This document shows positions 12,193 through 24,537 of a stretch of DNA of 64,000 nt, piece by piece. Within the stretch, counting starts at the first letter, position 1. Every line of letters begins with the position of its first letter. The notes under the pieces were generated by a model. It was not told the DNA's origin. It saw only the letters and a program-made list of their open reading frames with translations, and did not search any database. This DNA is from Acanthacorydalis orientalis (Eukaryota; Arthropoda; Insecta; Megaloptera; Corydalidae), in contig CM068313.1 of NCBI GenBank assembly GCA_034766995.1, positions 38,979,996 to 39,043,995 on the forward strand, in the 5' to 3' direction. Both the position numbers and the translations under genes were made by a program.

Positions 12193-12258
<66 letters not shown>
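12193..12258. repeat. (TA)n microsatellite
   Basis: About 60 bp with one CA interruption. Open frames on both strands across it are artefacts. 12259-13290 shows a short TA tract at 12619 and otherwise nothing recognised. Confidence 0.95.
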
Positions 12259-12259
<1 letters not shown>

Positions 12260-13289
12260 GGCAATTATGCGTGGTATTTTCAAAAGTAACAGATACTTTT
12301 GATGAGAAAATATTAAAACTGTTCTATAAAAATATTTTCTCTGTGATGAGTACAAATGGTTTAAAATTTAAATAGTTAAATTTGGACAATTTCAGTACTG
12401 TGCAACTAAATTAAATATTTATATACGAATTCAATTTTATACTATTTTTACTTTTATTAAATGATACTATTTATGGAGATTTTAAAATGCGGATACAAAT
12501 TGGAAATTTGAAACTACTTAATACTCATAGACAAAGTTTGTTTAAAAATCAAAAATTTTAATTAAGTCCTCTGAAAATAAACAAATAAGAATAAATAAAT
12601 AATAAGAATAAATATGAATATATATATATATATATATAATAAGAATAAATAATAATAATTGCTTTTATGTCTGAAATAATTTTAATATTTTAGTATATAA
12701 ACTATGTTTAATAGTCGATAAATGTAAGATTTCATGAAGTAATATAACCAAAAAATGTGTTTGAATATCATATATTTATCAATGATTTTATATCAATATG
12801 ACATTAACAGAAACGACAAAAATCAAATAATAAAAACGTATGTAATAAAATTCAGTAATGAAGGAAATTCATTCCTTTATTTTTATACATTCATTCATAT
12901 GAACTGGTGATTATTTATTTAATAATTTATTACTAACGGTAAATATATAATCATGTATATTACATTTTTTTTATTACAAAAATATGTGTATGAAACCAAG
13001 AATCCATGACATTTGTATAATTAAATATAAATCTTTAATTTTAATTTCGTCCAAAAATCGCGTTCTACATTATATTTTTATGTTCATTTACTGAATTGAT
13101 TTCGTTAACTTAAATTTAGCGTTCGAGTAACGGTTCCTACATAAACGTTCTATCTCTTCTTTATATCAGATAGTTGTCAAATACATTGAAACGAATTATA
13201 CTAAATGAAATGGACATACGAATCTATTATGAGAAATATGTAAATTTAAAGGTCATTAGAAAAATCCTTACAGGTGTAATACTCCATCA

Positions 13290-13500
13290 TGTTTTGATTG
13301 TACCGGTACGCCGTTGTTAAATCCATGGCTGCCGGACGCAGCGAAAATAAAGACGCAAAGTTCGACTCCAGGTTGCCGACGGTATCAGACGGCGTGACGG
13401 CGTTTATCGACGCCAGATGGCGTTATCTCGTGCGTTCAACGCACAATATTCACGGCACAAATCACGGGTAACGAACCGTCATTGACACATCACCCATTTT
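13290..13500. other. GC-rich island of unknown role
   Basis: About 200 bp with GACGGCGTGACGGCGTTTAT and GACGCCAGATGGCGTTATCT, including short inverted motifs (CGCCAGATGGCG). CG dinucleotides are not depleted. No frame or recognised domain on either strand. It could be an untranslated exon, a promoter or a transposon remnant. Confidence 0.3.
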
Positions 13501-14539
13501 TAATAATTTATCGTCAATTCTCTATCAAATAAAGTTTTAGAAAATGGTTACATTTAAAGAAAATCAGTCATTGTCGTGTAGAAGAATGTCCATATTGTCT
13601 CAATCACTTTTAACTGTTCTTTAACATGTTCCGGATTTTTTTTACAATTATTTATAAAACTTTCTGCGAATAACTGTGCTTTTTCTATAAAATGTTTTGT
13701 TTTGTATATCAGTTATTATTAGGAATTCATGATCGCTTCTTATTTATAATGAAATATTTATCCAACGATATTGAATGGATTAATATAAATAATTAATTTT
13801 TGAGTTTGCTTTCATGTCTGTGAAATAATTTTAAATTATTAAATAATTTTAACATTAAAATATTTGTTAGTGATATTTATTGTTTCATAGAAGTTTTCGG
13901 CACTATTTTATGCAAGTAGTGAAATATTAAAAATGATAAACAAGAAAAATACGAAAGATAGAGATCGAATACAATTTATAAATATATGTAATAACAAGAT
14001 ATCATTTCTAGTTCTCTTGAAATATGTAACAATGTGTCTTTGTGACAACTGTTGAATTTGATGTATAAATAATCTTTCTTAAATAATATTTTCTCGAATG
14101 AAATACATTTCTTTTATATCAATTATGATTAAAATATCACATGTACAGGTTTGAACACTATTTCTGGTTTATTATTATTTCAGTTTTTAAACTGTTTAAT
14201 AGTTCTTGTACGTTTTATATCTTGTTTTATAGCTTCATTAAACATCATTTATTCTTAATATTATTTTTTTTAGTATATTGCACTTTATATTTTTTTAATA
14301 TTTATATACGGTAATACTGAAAATTTATTTTTAATATATTTACACATATATATTTAGTGACAGTTATTTACAAAATGAAACGATTTGAAATGTGTTATAA
14401 AAATAAATAGAGTGATATTTACTTGTATTGCATTCTCTTCTATTTAAATTCACGTGAAAAAAACATACATTTAAATGCTGACGAACGAAAATAAAAATCG
14501 GTTTTGCTTGTCATCAACAAACGCGTTTATTTTAAATAT

Positions 14540-14900
14540 TCAAAATCGCGCACAACAATGGGGAAAGTGACGCGGAGCGCATTCAACCGACTGAAACAAG
14601 TTCGAACATGTGATTGTTACGACGAAACGCACACGCAGTGTTGTGTTCGGTGTGTGCGGTGACGTCATGGGACGTCGACGTTTGTTCTGGGCGTCTCCTG
14701 AACCGTGGGTAGGCGTCGCAAACACTAACTGAGTGTGTCCCACACACACGCAAGGCACCCTGCTATCCACTACTTATCGTACACAGGGAGGGACAGACGC
14801 TTCTCAACGAGTCATATAACAACATAGGGTCGTATTACGGGCGAAAGAGAGATCCAACTACGACCGTGTCATGCTTAAACAGTGTGGTATCTTGCTCAGA
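14540..14900. promoter_or_regulatory. CpG-containing island with a perfect CRE
   Basis: The most GC-rich block in the window, with many CG dinucleotides (GACGTCGACG, CGCGGAGCGC, GACGAAACGCACACGC). TGACGTCA at 14660-14667 is a consensus CRE. A minus-strand frame (14540..14770, 76 codons) crosses it but shows no domain. A promoter or 5' exon of a gene lying largely outside the window is possible. Confidence 0.35.
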
Positions 14901-15198
14901 TTTGCACAATTCCTCGACGCGATTTATTTTATATATCTTTTTTTAAAGGATTACATGCTGTACTGTTTCGTCGTGAAAGAAGGATGTATTGAAAAACTCT
15001 AATTTCGGAATATTCGTCTCACTCTCTTAGAGAAGAAAAAATTGTTTACAAATACAATATTTATGTTGACTTGAGACTGTGAAATTTCGTTTACCCTTAT
15101 CTAAATGTGTTCTGATTGAAAGGGAACGTTTTACATAGAACAAAGATATAATGTAGACATATAGATGCTTATTTGTATCTTTTAATACGTCTTTATAG

Positions 15199-15212
15199 AC
15201 ACACACACACAC

Positions 15213-15265
<53 letters not shown>
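15199..15265. repeat. Compound (CA)n-(TA)n microsatellite
   Basis: Fourteen bp of CA, a GTA joint, then about 50 bp of TA. Stretches 14901-15198 and 15266-16522 contain no recognised gene. Confidence 0.94.
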
Positions 15266-15267
<2 letters not shown>

Positions 15268-16519
15268 AAAATATTCATTCAATTGTTTAGGAGTATGTTT
15301 CTTAAGAACCGGAAAAAAATCATTTTCTACATGTTTCATAATCCAGATATTGTTAACAAAATAATTGAAAAAACTTTTTTTTTTAAAAAAAATTGCTAAT
15401 GTTAAAGATAGTCTTCATAAAACTGTTCATGGTTCCTCAAATTAAAATAAGACACAAAAAAATATTTTTATTAAAATATATAAATTAGTAATCATATTAT
15501 AAGTAATATTATGGTCTTTTAGGGTATTAATCCATTTGAAAATGCAGTATTATTTTTCATTTAAATTTTATAAGAACTACACTAATCAAATTAATTTATA
15601 ATTCACAGGTGCTATATATGATTTTGAGTATAATAGCTACATACTGTAGGTGTGTATTTTTCTTTTTTTATTTTCGAATAATTAATGATCAATATACTTC
15701 TATTGTTCGTGTAGATTATTTTTTATTGGCGACTATCCATGACTTGTTTAAGTGTATTTGTCACCTTGAAATAGATTATGGTGGTTAATGATTCACAACT
15801 GAAATTATGTTAGTGAAATTTAACCAGTTTAGGATGTTAGTTGCAAAACCTCATTCACAGAAATATATCTAAAGATGACTGGTATGTCGAAATCGATTGC
15901 AGTAGAAATAAAAATAATGGTTCACGGAAAATTTAATAAGATTTACTACAACGAATTCGTGGATAAAGAGTCTATTCAATATATTCCATGAATATGTTGG
16001 AAAGTATAGATTTAGAAATTTATGCTATGAACACAAAGAAATGTTAAAGTTATAAATATTATTTTGAAATTCTAATTATCTAAGAATAAGATATTAAAAT
16101 ATATTAATGAGATATAAATGTTAACTTTGTATTAGTAATATATTAGATCGTATAAGGATGAATAAATAAATTCTGTTAACAATTAATTATCTTAGTAAAA
16201 TTAATCGTTTCTACTTCTAAGTTTGTATAGAAGAGCATATAATACAGATTAAATTGTAAAAACTGTTATGTTTATTATTGTGGTTAAAGTACTCGAATAA
16301 GGCTACTTAAAGCAACGATTTATGTAAAAAAATACAAATAACAAGGATTAAGTAATTACATTCATTTAATGTATTTAAACTATAGACCTATTTTTGTATG
16401 AAAGTAAATTAAGATTATTTGTTCTAATAACGAAAAGTGTAGATTTTTAATTATTTCTGCATTTTTAGTATTAAATTTAAAATTATTCTGAAACGTCGTT
16501 TATTTGATTGCCAGTTAAT

Positions 16520-16522
<3 letters not shown>

Positions 16523-16569
<47 letters not shown>
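16523..16569. repeat. (TA)n microsatellite
   Basis: 47 bp, pure. Confidence 0.95.
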
Positions 16570-16570
<1 letters not shown>

Positions 16571-16949
16571 TGCGAAAAATAACAAGTTTACACATATACA
16601 AACATACAAATGTAATTCAGTTAGAAGAGAGCCTTCATTCAGTTAGCCATTAGATGGTGAAATGATATTGATAAATTCAAACATATTGCTGACAGAGAGA
16701 AGAGAAATTATAGAGTTATAGAAAAAAAATGAAAAGAGAATGAATTACTGCAAATTAAATGGAATTTAATTGTATACAAATTTTATAATTTAAAAATCAA
16801 TGCAATACAAATTTCAAAAAGGACCAGTTAATAGATATTTTCGACACTGCGTGACAAAATAAAACAATGTTACAGACGATAATCAAAAACAACATAGAAA
16901 TAATTCCACTGAAACTTGTGCCGCATCATAACAATCACGATATGAACAA

Positions 16950-17112
16950 ATCGGCCAGCAAATTTTTCCGCACTATAGCGAAGCCCACCTCTAACATAAT
17001 CTGGGGGTTCACGCTAAGGGTTGATATTAACGATGGTATGGGGATGATCACCCGCGAGGGTGAGTTTTTGTGCGCTTGCGTTATAATTGTTTACCACACC
17101 TCTGAACGTTAA
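16950..17112 (+). pseudogene. GC-richer open stretch with a faint H2B-like C-terminus
   Basis: The open frame 16867..17112 (81 codons) ends MGMITREGEFLCACVIIVYH-TSER. GATCACCCGCGAG resembles the H2B codons for ITSRE, GGTGAG the codons for GE of LLLPGELAKHAV, and the last residues resemble its KYTSSK tail. The match is short and gapped and could be chance. The minus strand is also open (17014..17247) with no recognised domain. All that is certain is a higher-complexity island of about 400 bp. Confidence 0.2.
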
Positions 17113-17351
17113 CGATTGGTTCACGTGTGTACAGATTGCGCGAGAAGGTGGAGCTTCACGTACCATAGTAATCATGAGATGGATGTAAAAGCGAGGAGTA
17201 AGAATTTGGTCCAGGCACAGTTTTAGATACAGAGTGATGTTGACCACTGCACAAGACGGTTTGAGTATACGTTGTAAGATATCGTAACTCGTATCAGCGA
17301 AAATAAAATTAACTTGAGAAAATAAAAATACATCTTACAGTCCTTATAAAG

Positions 17352-17354
<3 letters not shown>

Positions 17355-17421
<67 letters not shown>

Positions 17422-17527
17422 GAATATTTTAGTAAAAATAATTTTATTACAAATTTTTAATTGGATTTTATTTACATAATCAACACACTATAAATTATTG
17501 CATACAAGAGTATACATTTTTTTATTG

Positions 17528-17581
<54 letters not shown>

Positions 17582-17769
17582 TATTAATAGACATTAAAAA
17601 AAATCGAAGATGTACACAACATTGTTCATCATTTTTTAAAGAAATAAAAAAATACTTTTTACTAATTTAAGGATTTCAAGTAATAACAACACTTTTAATT
17701 GTTTATGTTTATTACCAATATAGATTATTGTTATTATAGATTATCAGTTTTATTTTTTTATGAAATATA

Positions 17770-17818
<49 letters not shown>
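17355..17818. repeat. Cluster of three (TA)n microsatellites
   Basis: Pure tracts at 17355-17418, 17531-17579 and 17773-17818, separated by AT-rich unique sequence. 17819-18698 has no recognised gene. Confidence 0.95.
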
Positions 17819-17820
<2 letters not shown>

Positions 17821-18695
17821 TATTCGTTTTTCTCTTAAAAAATATGCAATGGTTGATTATTCGTGATGTCCCTTTTATGGGTTTTAAGGTTTTGTACCAT
17901 ATCGCTATTAGAATGACTGTATTACAATTGAATTGGGCTTAAATAAAATTCAAAAAAGATCCATAATCGAGTATTAAACATTGTCCAGAAAAACTTTTTG
18001 TGTTTTACGGATGATTGAAAAAGTCATTTTTAAAAGTCGATTTATCAAAAGGATTAAAAACAATGATATGATTAATTCACGAATAAATTTTATAAATTGA
18101 ATGCAATGTCTTAAATGATAATGTTTTAAAATAGCAATATGGTTTAAAGTTACAAATAATCAAGTAACAGTTACAATTAAGAATAAGCTTCCATTAATTA
18201 ATATATAATTAGAAAGCACATCACTATTTATTTAATTCTTTGATAGCTCAATTTAGGATTAAATGTTTAGTTTTCAGTTTTCAGATTTTGTAATAGATTT
18301 AAACATTTCTACAATAGTAAAAATATTTCTTGTTGAATTGACACTTGGAATATATTTTTCAAACAAATAAAACCAAATAATAATCTATTAAAATATGAAA
18401 TTGAAAAAAGTGATGCTTACTTAAAGCAATTATTACAAGTTTGATAAAAGTATAATTAATTCGATGGAAACTATTGAATAGGTTTTAAATATTTATCATT
18501 GTTATTAAATTAAATATATTATTAAATAAATATTTTTAAATTTCACGCAGTTAATATTTTTGTAAATGTTATAATTAATTTTAATACAAGCTTTAAAAAT
18601 AGTATTCAACTTTATATTATTAATTAAAACTTATTTTTATTTATAATAGAAAAATTAGAATGTTAATTTCCGAATAATTTATACTAATATAAAAT

Positions 18696-18698
<3 letters not shown>

Positions 18699-18790
<92 letters not shown>
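18699..18790. repeat. (TA)n microsatellite
   Basis: 92 bp with a single AAA interruption near 18750. Confidence 0.95.
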
Positions 18791-18794
<4 letters not shown>

Positions 18795-18874
18795 AACGTT
18801 TCTGAGATAAACACATTTGTATAATCATTTTAGACATTTACGATGTTATGTTATAAATTATACTACGATTTGAT

Positions 18875-19108
18875 GTGAAAATGCATACACAATTAAAAAT
18901 AGAATTCACACATATGTGCCACATCCAAAATGTGAAGCCAAACAGTTCACTAAGAAAATTTTACGAGCACCCACCACTTCGATACAATGGTCAAACATTG
19001 ACTGATCATTTCTTGTTACTTCACAGTGTGGACAATACACCACCTAAAACCCCTAAGGGTACGTGTAGAAAACGACAAAAAAACGTACATATTCAACAAA
19101 AAAAGTGA
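18875..19108 (+). pseudogene. Possible piggyBac-like C-terminal fragment
   Basis: A 77-codon frame contains PPLRYNGQTLTDHFLLLHSV and TPPKTPKGTCRKRQKN. The pattern RLTGRHF...PPT-KK-PTRRC at the end of piggyBac-type transposases is similar, but the zinc-binding cysteines after it are not evident. Treat as unidentified sequence with a weak resemblance. Confidence 0.15.
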
Positions 19109-19394
19109 GAAAGTGATAGACATAGAATTACATATATGAATATATTCTGAGATATGTTACAGGCGTGGAATCAGTGCTCGCGGACATATCCCATGGTGTA
19201 CGGATCGAAATCGATACCCGATCGAGGTATTCGATTGCTCAAACTGAGTATCAGGTGTTCTTCATTCATGACTCTTAATACCACGATGCCGACACAAGAA
19301 GTGGTCACCTTGCATTTGTTGTGGTCTTCATTTAATTGTATCATCCCACTGTTTTGTGGGATTTTATACGTTGCTGCGGAAATGGTGTGGATTC

Positions 19395-19455
19395 ACGAGT
19401 ATCCCGTTGTTTAGTGGTTAACGCGTTCGGTTCCGTTCGATTTTTCGATGTTTTT
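19395..19455 (+). other. Weak tRNA-like sequence
   Basis: TCCCGTTGTTTAGTGGTTAA followed by CGCG resembles the 5' half (A box) of tRNAs, and GTTCGATTTTT about 20 bp later resembles a B box. The spacing is too short for a full tRNA and no acceptor stem closes. It may be a decayed SINE head. Two overlapping open frames here (19154..19414, 19336..19572) have no recognisable product. Confidence 0.2.
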
Positions 19456-19613
19456 ATCTTTTGTATAATTGAGGTGCCAATTAAAACTGTATTTGTCACG
19501 TTAGTTATTTATTGTTGGACCAATATATTTGTTATTTTTTTCATGCGAAAAATTATCATACACTCGATTTGATTAACTTTATATAATTCATGTTACTATA
19601 CTGCAATTTATCC

Positions 19614-19616
<3 letters not shown>

Positions 19617-19655
<39 letters not shown>
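19617..19655. repeat. (TA)n microsatellite
   Basis: 39 bp. The following 19656-21328 is AT-rich with no recognised gene or element. A modestly complex segment lies at 20490-20640. Confidence 0.93.
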
Positions 19656-19657
<2 letters not shown>

Positions 19658-21325
19658 TATTACCGAATCTTTTTCTGTTTAAATATCATTGAAAGAAGTA
19701 TAATATGAAACGTTTCATAATCTATAGTAAACAGTACTATTTATACACAATCCATGAAAAATATAATAAAATATGGTAATTTTTGCAGAAAGTTACTTTA
19801 TTGACAATTACCTTAATAATCTCATAATGAATATCATTTTTATTTCATTTCAAGTTCTTTAAACACAAAACTTTATCATAATTATTGTTCCATTTTACTG
19901 TATGATAATTTTTTCGTTTGAATTTTTGAGACCACTCTTAAGTTTTTGTATTCTACCACTAGTTTTGATCCGTACTATCTTTATGTTGATAGTCTTAACT
20001 ATATTCTTTTTAAACAATGAGTTAATGCTTTGAACCTATGTGCCATCATTTATGAATGAGTAGATTATAATTCAATATATAATAATTTCATTGATTTCAA
20101 TTGGAGTTTAATTTGTTTCATATAAGAGAAGATTCCTTCAACTGTGTATGTGTATTTTTTAATTTGATTTGAGATTCTTTTTTAATAACTTATATAAAAT
20201 AATTTGTTATATATCAATAACTATTTATGGTTAATGGAAAATGAGAGCTATTTTGATAAATTTCGATGAAATACACAAATAATTGTCAAACAAAAAGGTT
20301 CCATTTTCGAATAAAAAATATTAAATTGTATTATATAAGTCATTGAATATAAGTAATGAGATCTTTTTTAAAATATAATTAATTTTCAAATAAAGTTCAA
20401 AGGAAATAGAAAAAAAACTGAACACACTAGTGGACATGCCCTTAAAATATAAACATGACATAAAAATATATAAAAAAATATATTGATATCATATCACACG
20501 CTCGATGTAAGGTAGTCAGTGTGTGACCAACATATACGAATCGCTCTCATAGACCAGTTTGTTATGTTTCAAGCTTCATTCACAAGTCAATACTGAAACG
20601 AACAGTGTTCCGATTGCTTCAGGGCATTCTATTAAACAATATATTATTTATAGCAGATACAATAAATATATTAGGGAAGATACAATTGTAGTAAATGAAT
20701 CAGTTTAAATGTTATTTTTGAAGTTTAGTTTTCAGTTTATTTATTTCATTTTTTTATATGTCGGTATTTTTATGATGTACTAAGACTTTTCTTATTTTTA
20801 AATAGAATTTTCTAAGCATTGAATTAGAAGTAAATGTTCAGTAAAAGTTAATATGCATTCGTTCATGTTTTTAATATGAACAGATGTTAATATTGACATT
20901 ATTTTTAAATGTGTTTTTCATTTACTTTTTATTTTAAAATTAACCTAAAATTTAATTACAGGAATTTAATGTTACAATTTAAGGTAAATATACAAAAAGT
21001 CTTATTTGTAAATGGTAAATAAAAAGCGAGAATAATGAAATAGTGTTAAACGTATTACTGTGTCAAGAAATATTTCTATAAAAAATATAAAATTAGTATT
21101 TTCTTCATTTTATTACATTCGCCAATTAATTTTTGGTATAGGGAACTTATTGTTGGCAAAAATAAAGGATTTTAAGCCTATAAAATGAAAAACATCAAAA
21201 GAGATAACCTTAAAAAGTTTAGAATTTAGAAGCACTGAACTTGTAATATTTGTCCTATTTTAAGTCACTTCCTCTTTCCTGTAATGACAAACAGCGCGAG
21301 TGCTATTACGCTTGATATAATAGAT

Positions 21326-21328
<3 letters not shown>

Positions 21329-21372
<44 letters not shown>

Positions 21373-21380
21373 ATATATAC
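21329..21380. repeat. (TA)n microsatellite next to the hAT-like element
   Basis: About 50 bp with a TATTATA slip. It ends eight bases before the element at 21389. Smaller TA tracts lie at 21667-21687 and 21767-21787. Confidence 0.93.
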
Positions 21381-21388
21381 AAATATAT

Positions 21389-21663
21389 CAGTGGCGCACT
21401 AAGGATTTAATCTCGGGTGGGGGCGCGAATTGAACGGATAAAAAACTTTTTAATGAGAATTTAATAAAATTCATTAGATGATTATAAAAATTAATTTAAA
21501 GAATAAAACCAGTTTTCTTTTCTATTTACAAAGCTCTTGAGTTACTTCAGTCGTGGTCACATTAATCTTTTTGGACATATAGGAGCATTTTCGCATTTTT
21601 ATTTTTTTTCTTTTCCTTTGGGGGGTGCCAGTGTCACTTGCTTTCCCCCTGGGTACACTACTG
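21389..21663. mobile_element. 275-bp hAT-like short element
   Basis: Starts CAGTGGCGCACTAAGG with a nearby GGTGGGGGCGCG and ends with CCCCCTGGGTACACTACTG, whose complement begins CAGTAGTGTACCCAGG. CAGTGGCG/CAGTAGTG ends with G-rich subterminal runs are characteristic of abundant short hAT-type elements. Flanking ATAT on both sides prevents a clean call of the target duplication. Open frames here on both strands (around 21522-21794) are artefacts of this non-coding element. Confidence 0.55.
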
Positions 21664-22259
21664 ATATGTATATATATATGTATATAAAATTTCAGACTTC
21701 GAATATGAGTTTTTATCAAAGAAAATTGAAAGGTGTAATACACGTTTTCCTATTTTCTGAAAATAACGTATATATATATATATATATTCAATAGAAACGA
21801 TGTTGTACTAAGTTCATTATGGTACCCAAATTAATTGGGTTTATTTTTCGTTCCATTATAATTATGTGAAAATTGATAAAATTTTTTTTTGTGTGAAGTA
21901 AGATAATTTTTAACAGCCTTTTATTGTCATATTACAGAGAGATTCCCCATAGACAAGATCTTTTTCAGTAAATCTTCATTAAGAATGAAAATGAAAAATT
22001 TCATTCTAGATTTCAGGTGAGGTTTCTTTACGACGGATTTTTAATCGCCGAATATTTCAAGTACTAAGTAATTTGATAGAAACTGGATATTCAATCGTGT
22101 TTAAGTGCATCGTACATCTAAAAAAGTATAGCTAAGTCAGAGTTGTGGTATTTACCAACACAAACTCTGACATTTTTTATTAATTATATTCCGTACGTTT
22201 ATCAGTTAAAAGAAAGACATTACACTTTGTTCCATACCTATGTACCTAAATATGAAGTT

Positions 22260-22424
22260 ATGTTTCTTGTCCTTGATGCCACTATTTAAATTTTTTCTTT
22301 CACTATTATTTGTGTGTATTGACATCTTCAGGTGATTACACAGAGTATCCAACCGAAGATGTCGATAGATGAAACCGGTAATGGAAGAAAAAAGTAAAAT
22401 ACTGACTTGAAGGACAAAAAACAT
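22260..22424. repeat. Imperfect hairpin with arms of about 74 bp
   Basis: The arm 22260-22333 (ATGTTTCTTGTCCTT ... GACATCTTCAGGT) is imperfectly complementary to 22351-22424 (AACCGAAGATGTCGATAGAT ... AAGGACAAAAAACAT), with a 17-bp loop. The CGAAGATGTCGATAGATGAA-ACCGGTAAT sequence resembles the CTGAAGATG...GAAACCGGT tails of several retrotransposon families, so this may be two such tails in inverted orientation or a fold-back element. The arms match at perhaps two thirds of positions. Confidence 0.5.
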
Positions 22425-22429
22425 AGCTC

Positions 22430-23584
22430 CAAAGAAAGAGATATTTTGATAAAAATTATCATAAATGTGTTCTAACGTTATCCTGCCTTTTTATGGTGCG
22501 CATTTCTCGAAAAATATCTTTAACATTTTTTATTTTCTTGCTCTGATTGTTGTCTATAATAAATTCAATCCACGTTCAGGAATCTTATGTTCTAGGACAT
22601 TATTTGGAACTAAAAAATGGAAATATGGAAATAGAGTTTTCATAATTTTTTTATAATCTACAAATCTCAAAGTGTTCATTTACGATTTTTAGAATTAATT
22701 TCATTATTATTTAGTACCACATTTGTAAATATAAAATATTTTCAATTTTTGGAAAAATAATTTATAAAAAAATCTGACCATGCAACATACATATTTTTCT
22801 GTGATTTAAATGAAAATTAAAAATGTACGGATTGTGTTAAATATATGAAACATTTGTAAGCGAATGATTAATATAAATTATATAAATGGTTTTCGATGTG
22901 CAAAATTATTTTTATGGATTTAAAAATTTTTCTTAAACAATAAAAAAATTTGAGTTTTATTCAAAAGTATACTAATAAAGGTTTAAATTATAAATTAATG
23001 ATATTAACTATTCTTATACACAATAGAAAATTTTTTAGGGTTCCATATATTATTGAAAAAAAGTTCTTTTAGTAATTTACTTATAAAATGATGTTACATA
23101 GTTTTTATTTTACATGGAATTATTAAAATAACCGCATTTCAATCTCTCGAATGATTAAAAATAAATAAAAGAATGCTTTAGGTGTATATGCGACGAACGA
23201 ACATATTTATATTTATTGTATCTCCATATTCAAAAAGATATAAAAATTCACATGATGTCACAAGGCGAAATCTAACCACATTTTGATTAATGCATTGCTG
23301 CCTGTGATCATTTCGAAATGAATTTGTCCTGTGATCATTCGTATCCTCTAGGGATAGGCTTGCGATGTTAAACCCTAACCATGATTAAAATATGGTTTTG
23401 CATATATCATACCCTTGTCTGAATAAAAGCAATCCGTAATGAAAATAAAGATCTCGAATGATTATATATGAAAATTAATCACAAGAGATTATAATTCTAT
23501 CTATTACAAAATATGAGCCTGTTTTTATTATTAAATAATATGAAAATTATTTATATTTTTATTGGACTAAAATATAATTGATTA

Positions 23585-23623
<39 letters not shown>

Positions 23624-24535
23624 GAATTTTAAATGTTCATGAGCATTTTTTTACCATAAAATTTAAAAATATTTTTATCTAGCATAAAAGCCATATCTAT
23701 TCTTTGAAATTCGTGAATACCTCTCAGAGAAACTAACAAAGGTTGAAAAGGTTCAAATATAAAAGAGATCTAAAAGTTGTTCAGTTCAATACAGAGATAA
23801 ATAAGTCAGGACATTGTACTAACCTTTTATGAACTCAAAACTGTCAATGTTGAAATTTAACAATTATTATTCTATGCGATGACTTTTGTGTAAAACGGAG
23901 AGAAGAAGCGTTTAAAAACATATTTTAGTTTATTTTCAGAAAAATACAATCAAATGGCCAGTGAACCGAATAATATAAATTTCACGTGCAGATGTTTCCA
24001 TGTAAATTTTATGGAAGTGTGTTTTTTGTGTATATACTGATGTCGAATGTAGATCTGTTCACATTTTTAATTCCAAGTACTGATTAGTTTGTAATTATTT
24101 ATCATGAAAAAAGAGACGTGCACTTTTCAATTTATGTCATCATGAAATCATAAATTTATATTAATATATTACTTGTTATCATAATTCTATTACGGACAAT
24201 TATCCAGTCATAACTATGATAATTTGTAAAGAGAGACACAAGGGAGAAAAAATATTTTTTAAGATAAACACTGAAGATTACAATCAGTTCGATTGAAATA
24301 AGATCATAGACATATTTGATATCAGTGATATATTATATTATTCATTTATTTAAAATTATACACTGATGTATCTTTCTTCCTTTTGTTATAAATACGTATA
24401 CACATATATACAAACATGTATTTATATTAATACATATATATATAATGATTATAAAGTATTCTTCTAAACAATTTTCAATCTTTTCTTTCTAGCCACAATC
24501 CTTTATTATATAGTTTAGTTAAGTTTGTATTTATG
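22430..24535. other. AT-rich stretch without recognised genes
   Basis: One (TA)n tract (23590-23619) and a mildly complex stretch at 23160-23460 are all that stands out. Short frames at 22465..22656 and 24475..24660 show no domain. Confidence 0.6.
23160..23460. other. Complex non-coding stretch with a repeated 12-mer
   Basis: CCTGTGATCATT occurs at 23301-23312 and 23328-23339, 27 bp apart, next to a TTTGATTAATGCATT homeodomain/POU-like motif and a TAACCACATT runt-like motif. No reading frame. Could be a small regulatory cluster. Confidence 0.2.
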
Positions 24536-24537
24536 TA

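Noticed and set aside
19395..19455. Functional tRNA gene
   Set aside because: A-box-like and B-box-like motifs are too close together and no cloverleaf stems close.
21522..21794. Overlapping frames on both strands
   Set aside because: They lie over the non-coding short hAT-like element and a TA tract.
22321..22385. Hammerhead ribozyme core in CGAAGATG...GATGAAAC
   Set aside because: The CUGANGA and GAAA core elements are not both present with a pairing stem II between them. Kept only as a retrotransposon-tail-like motif.
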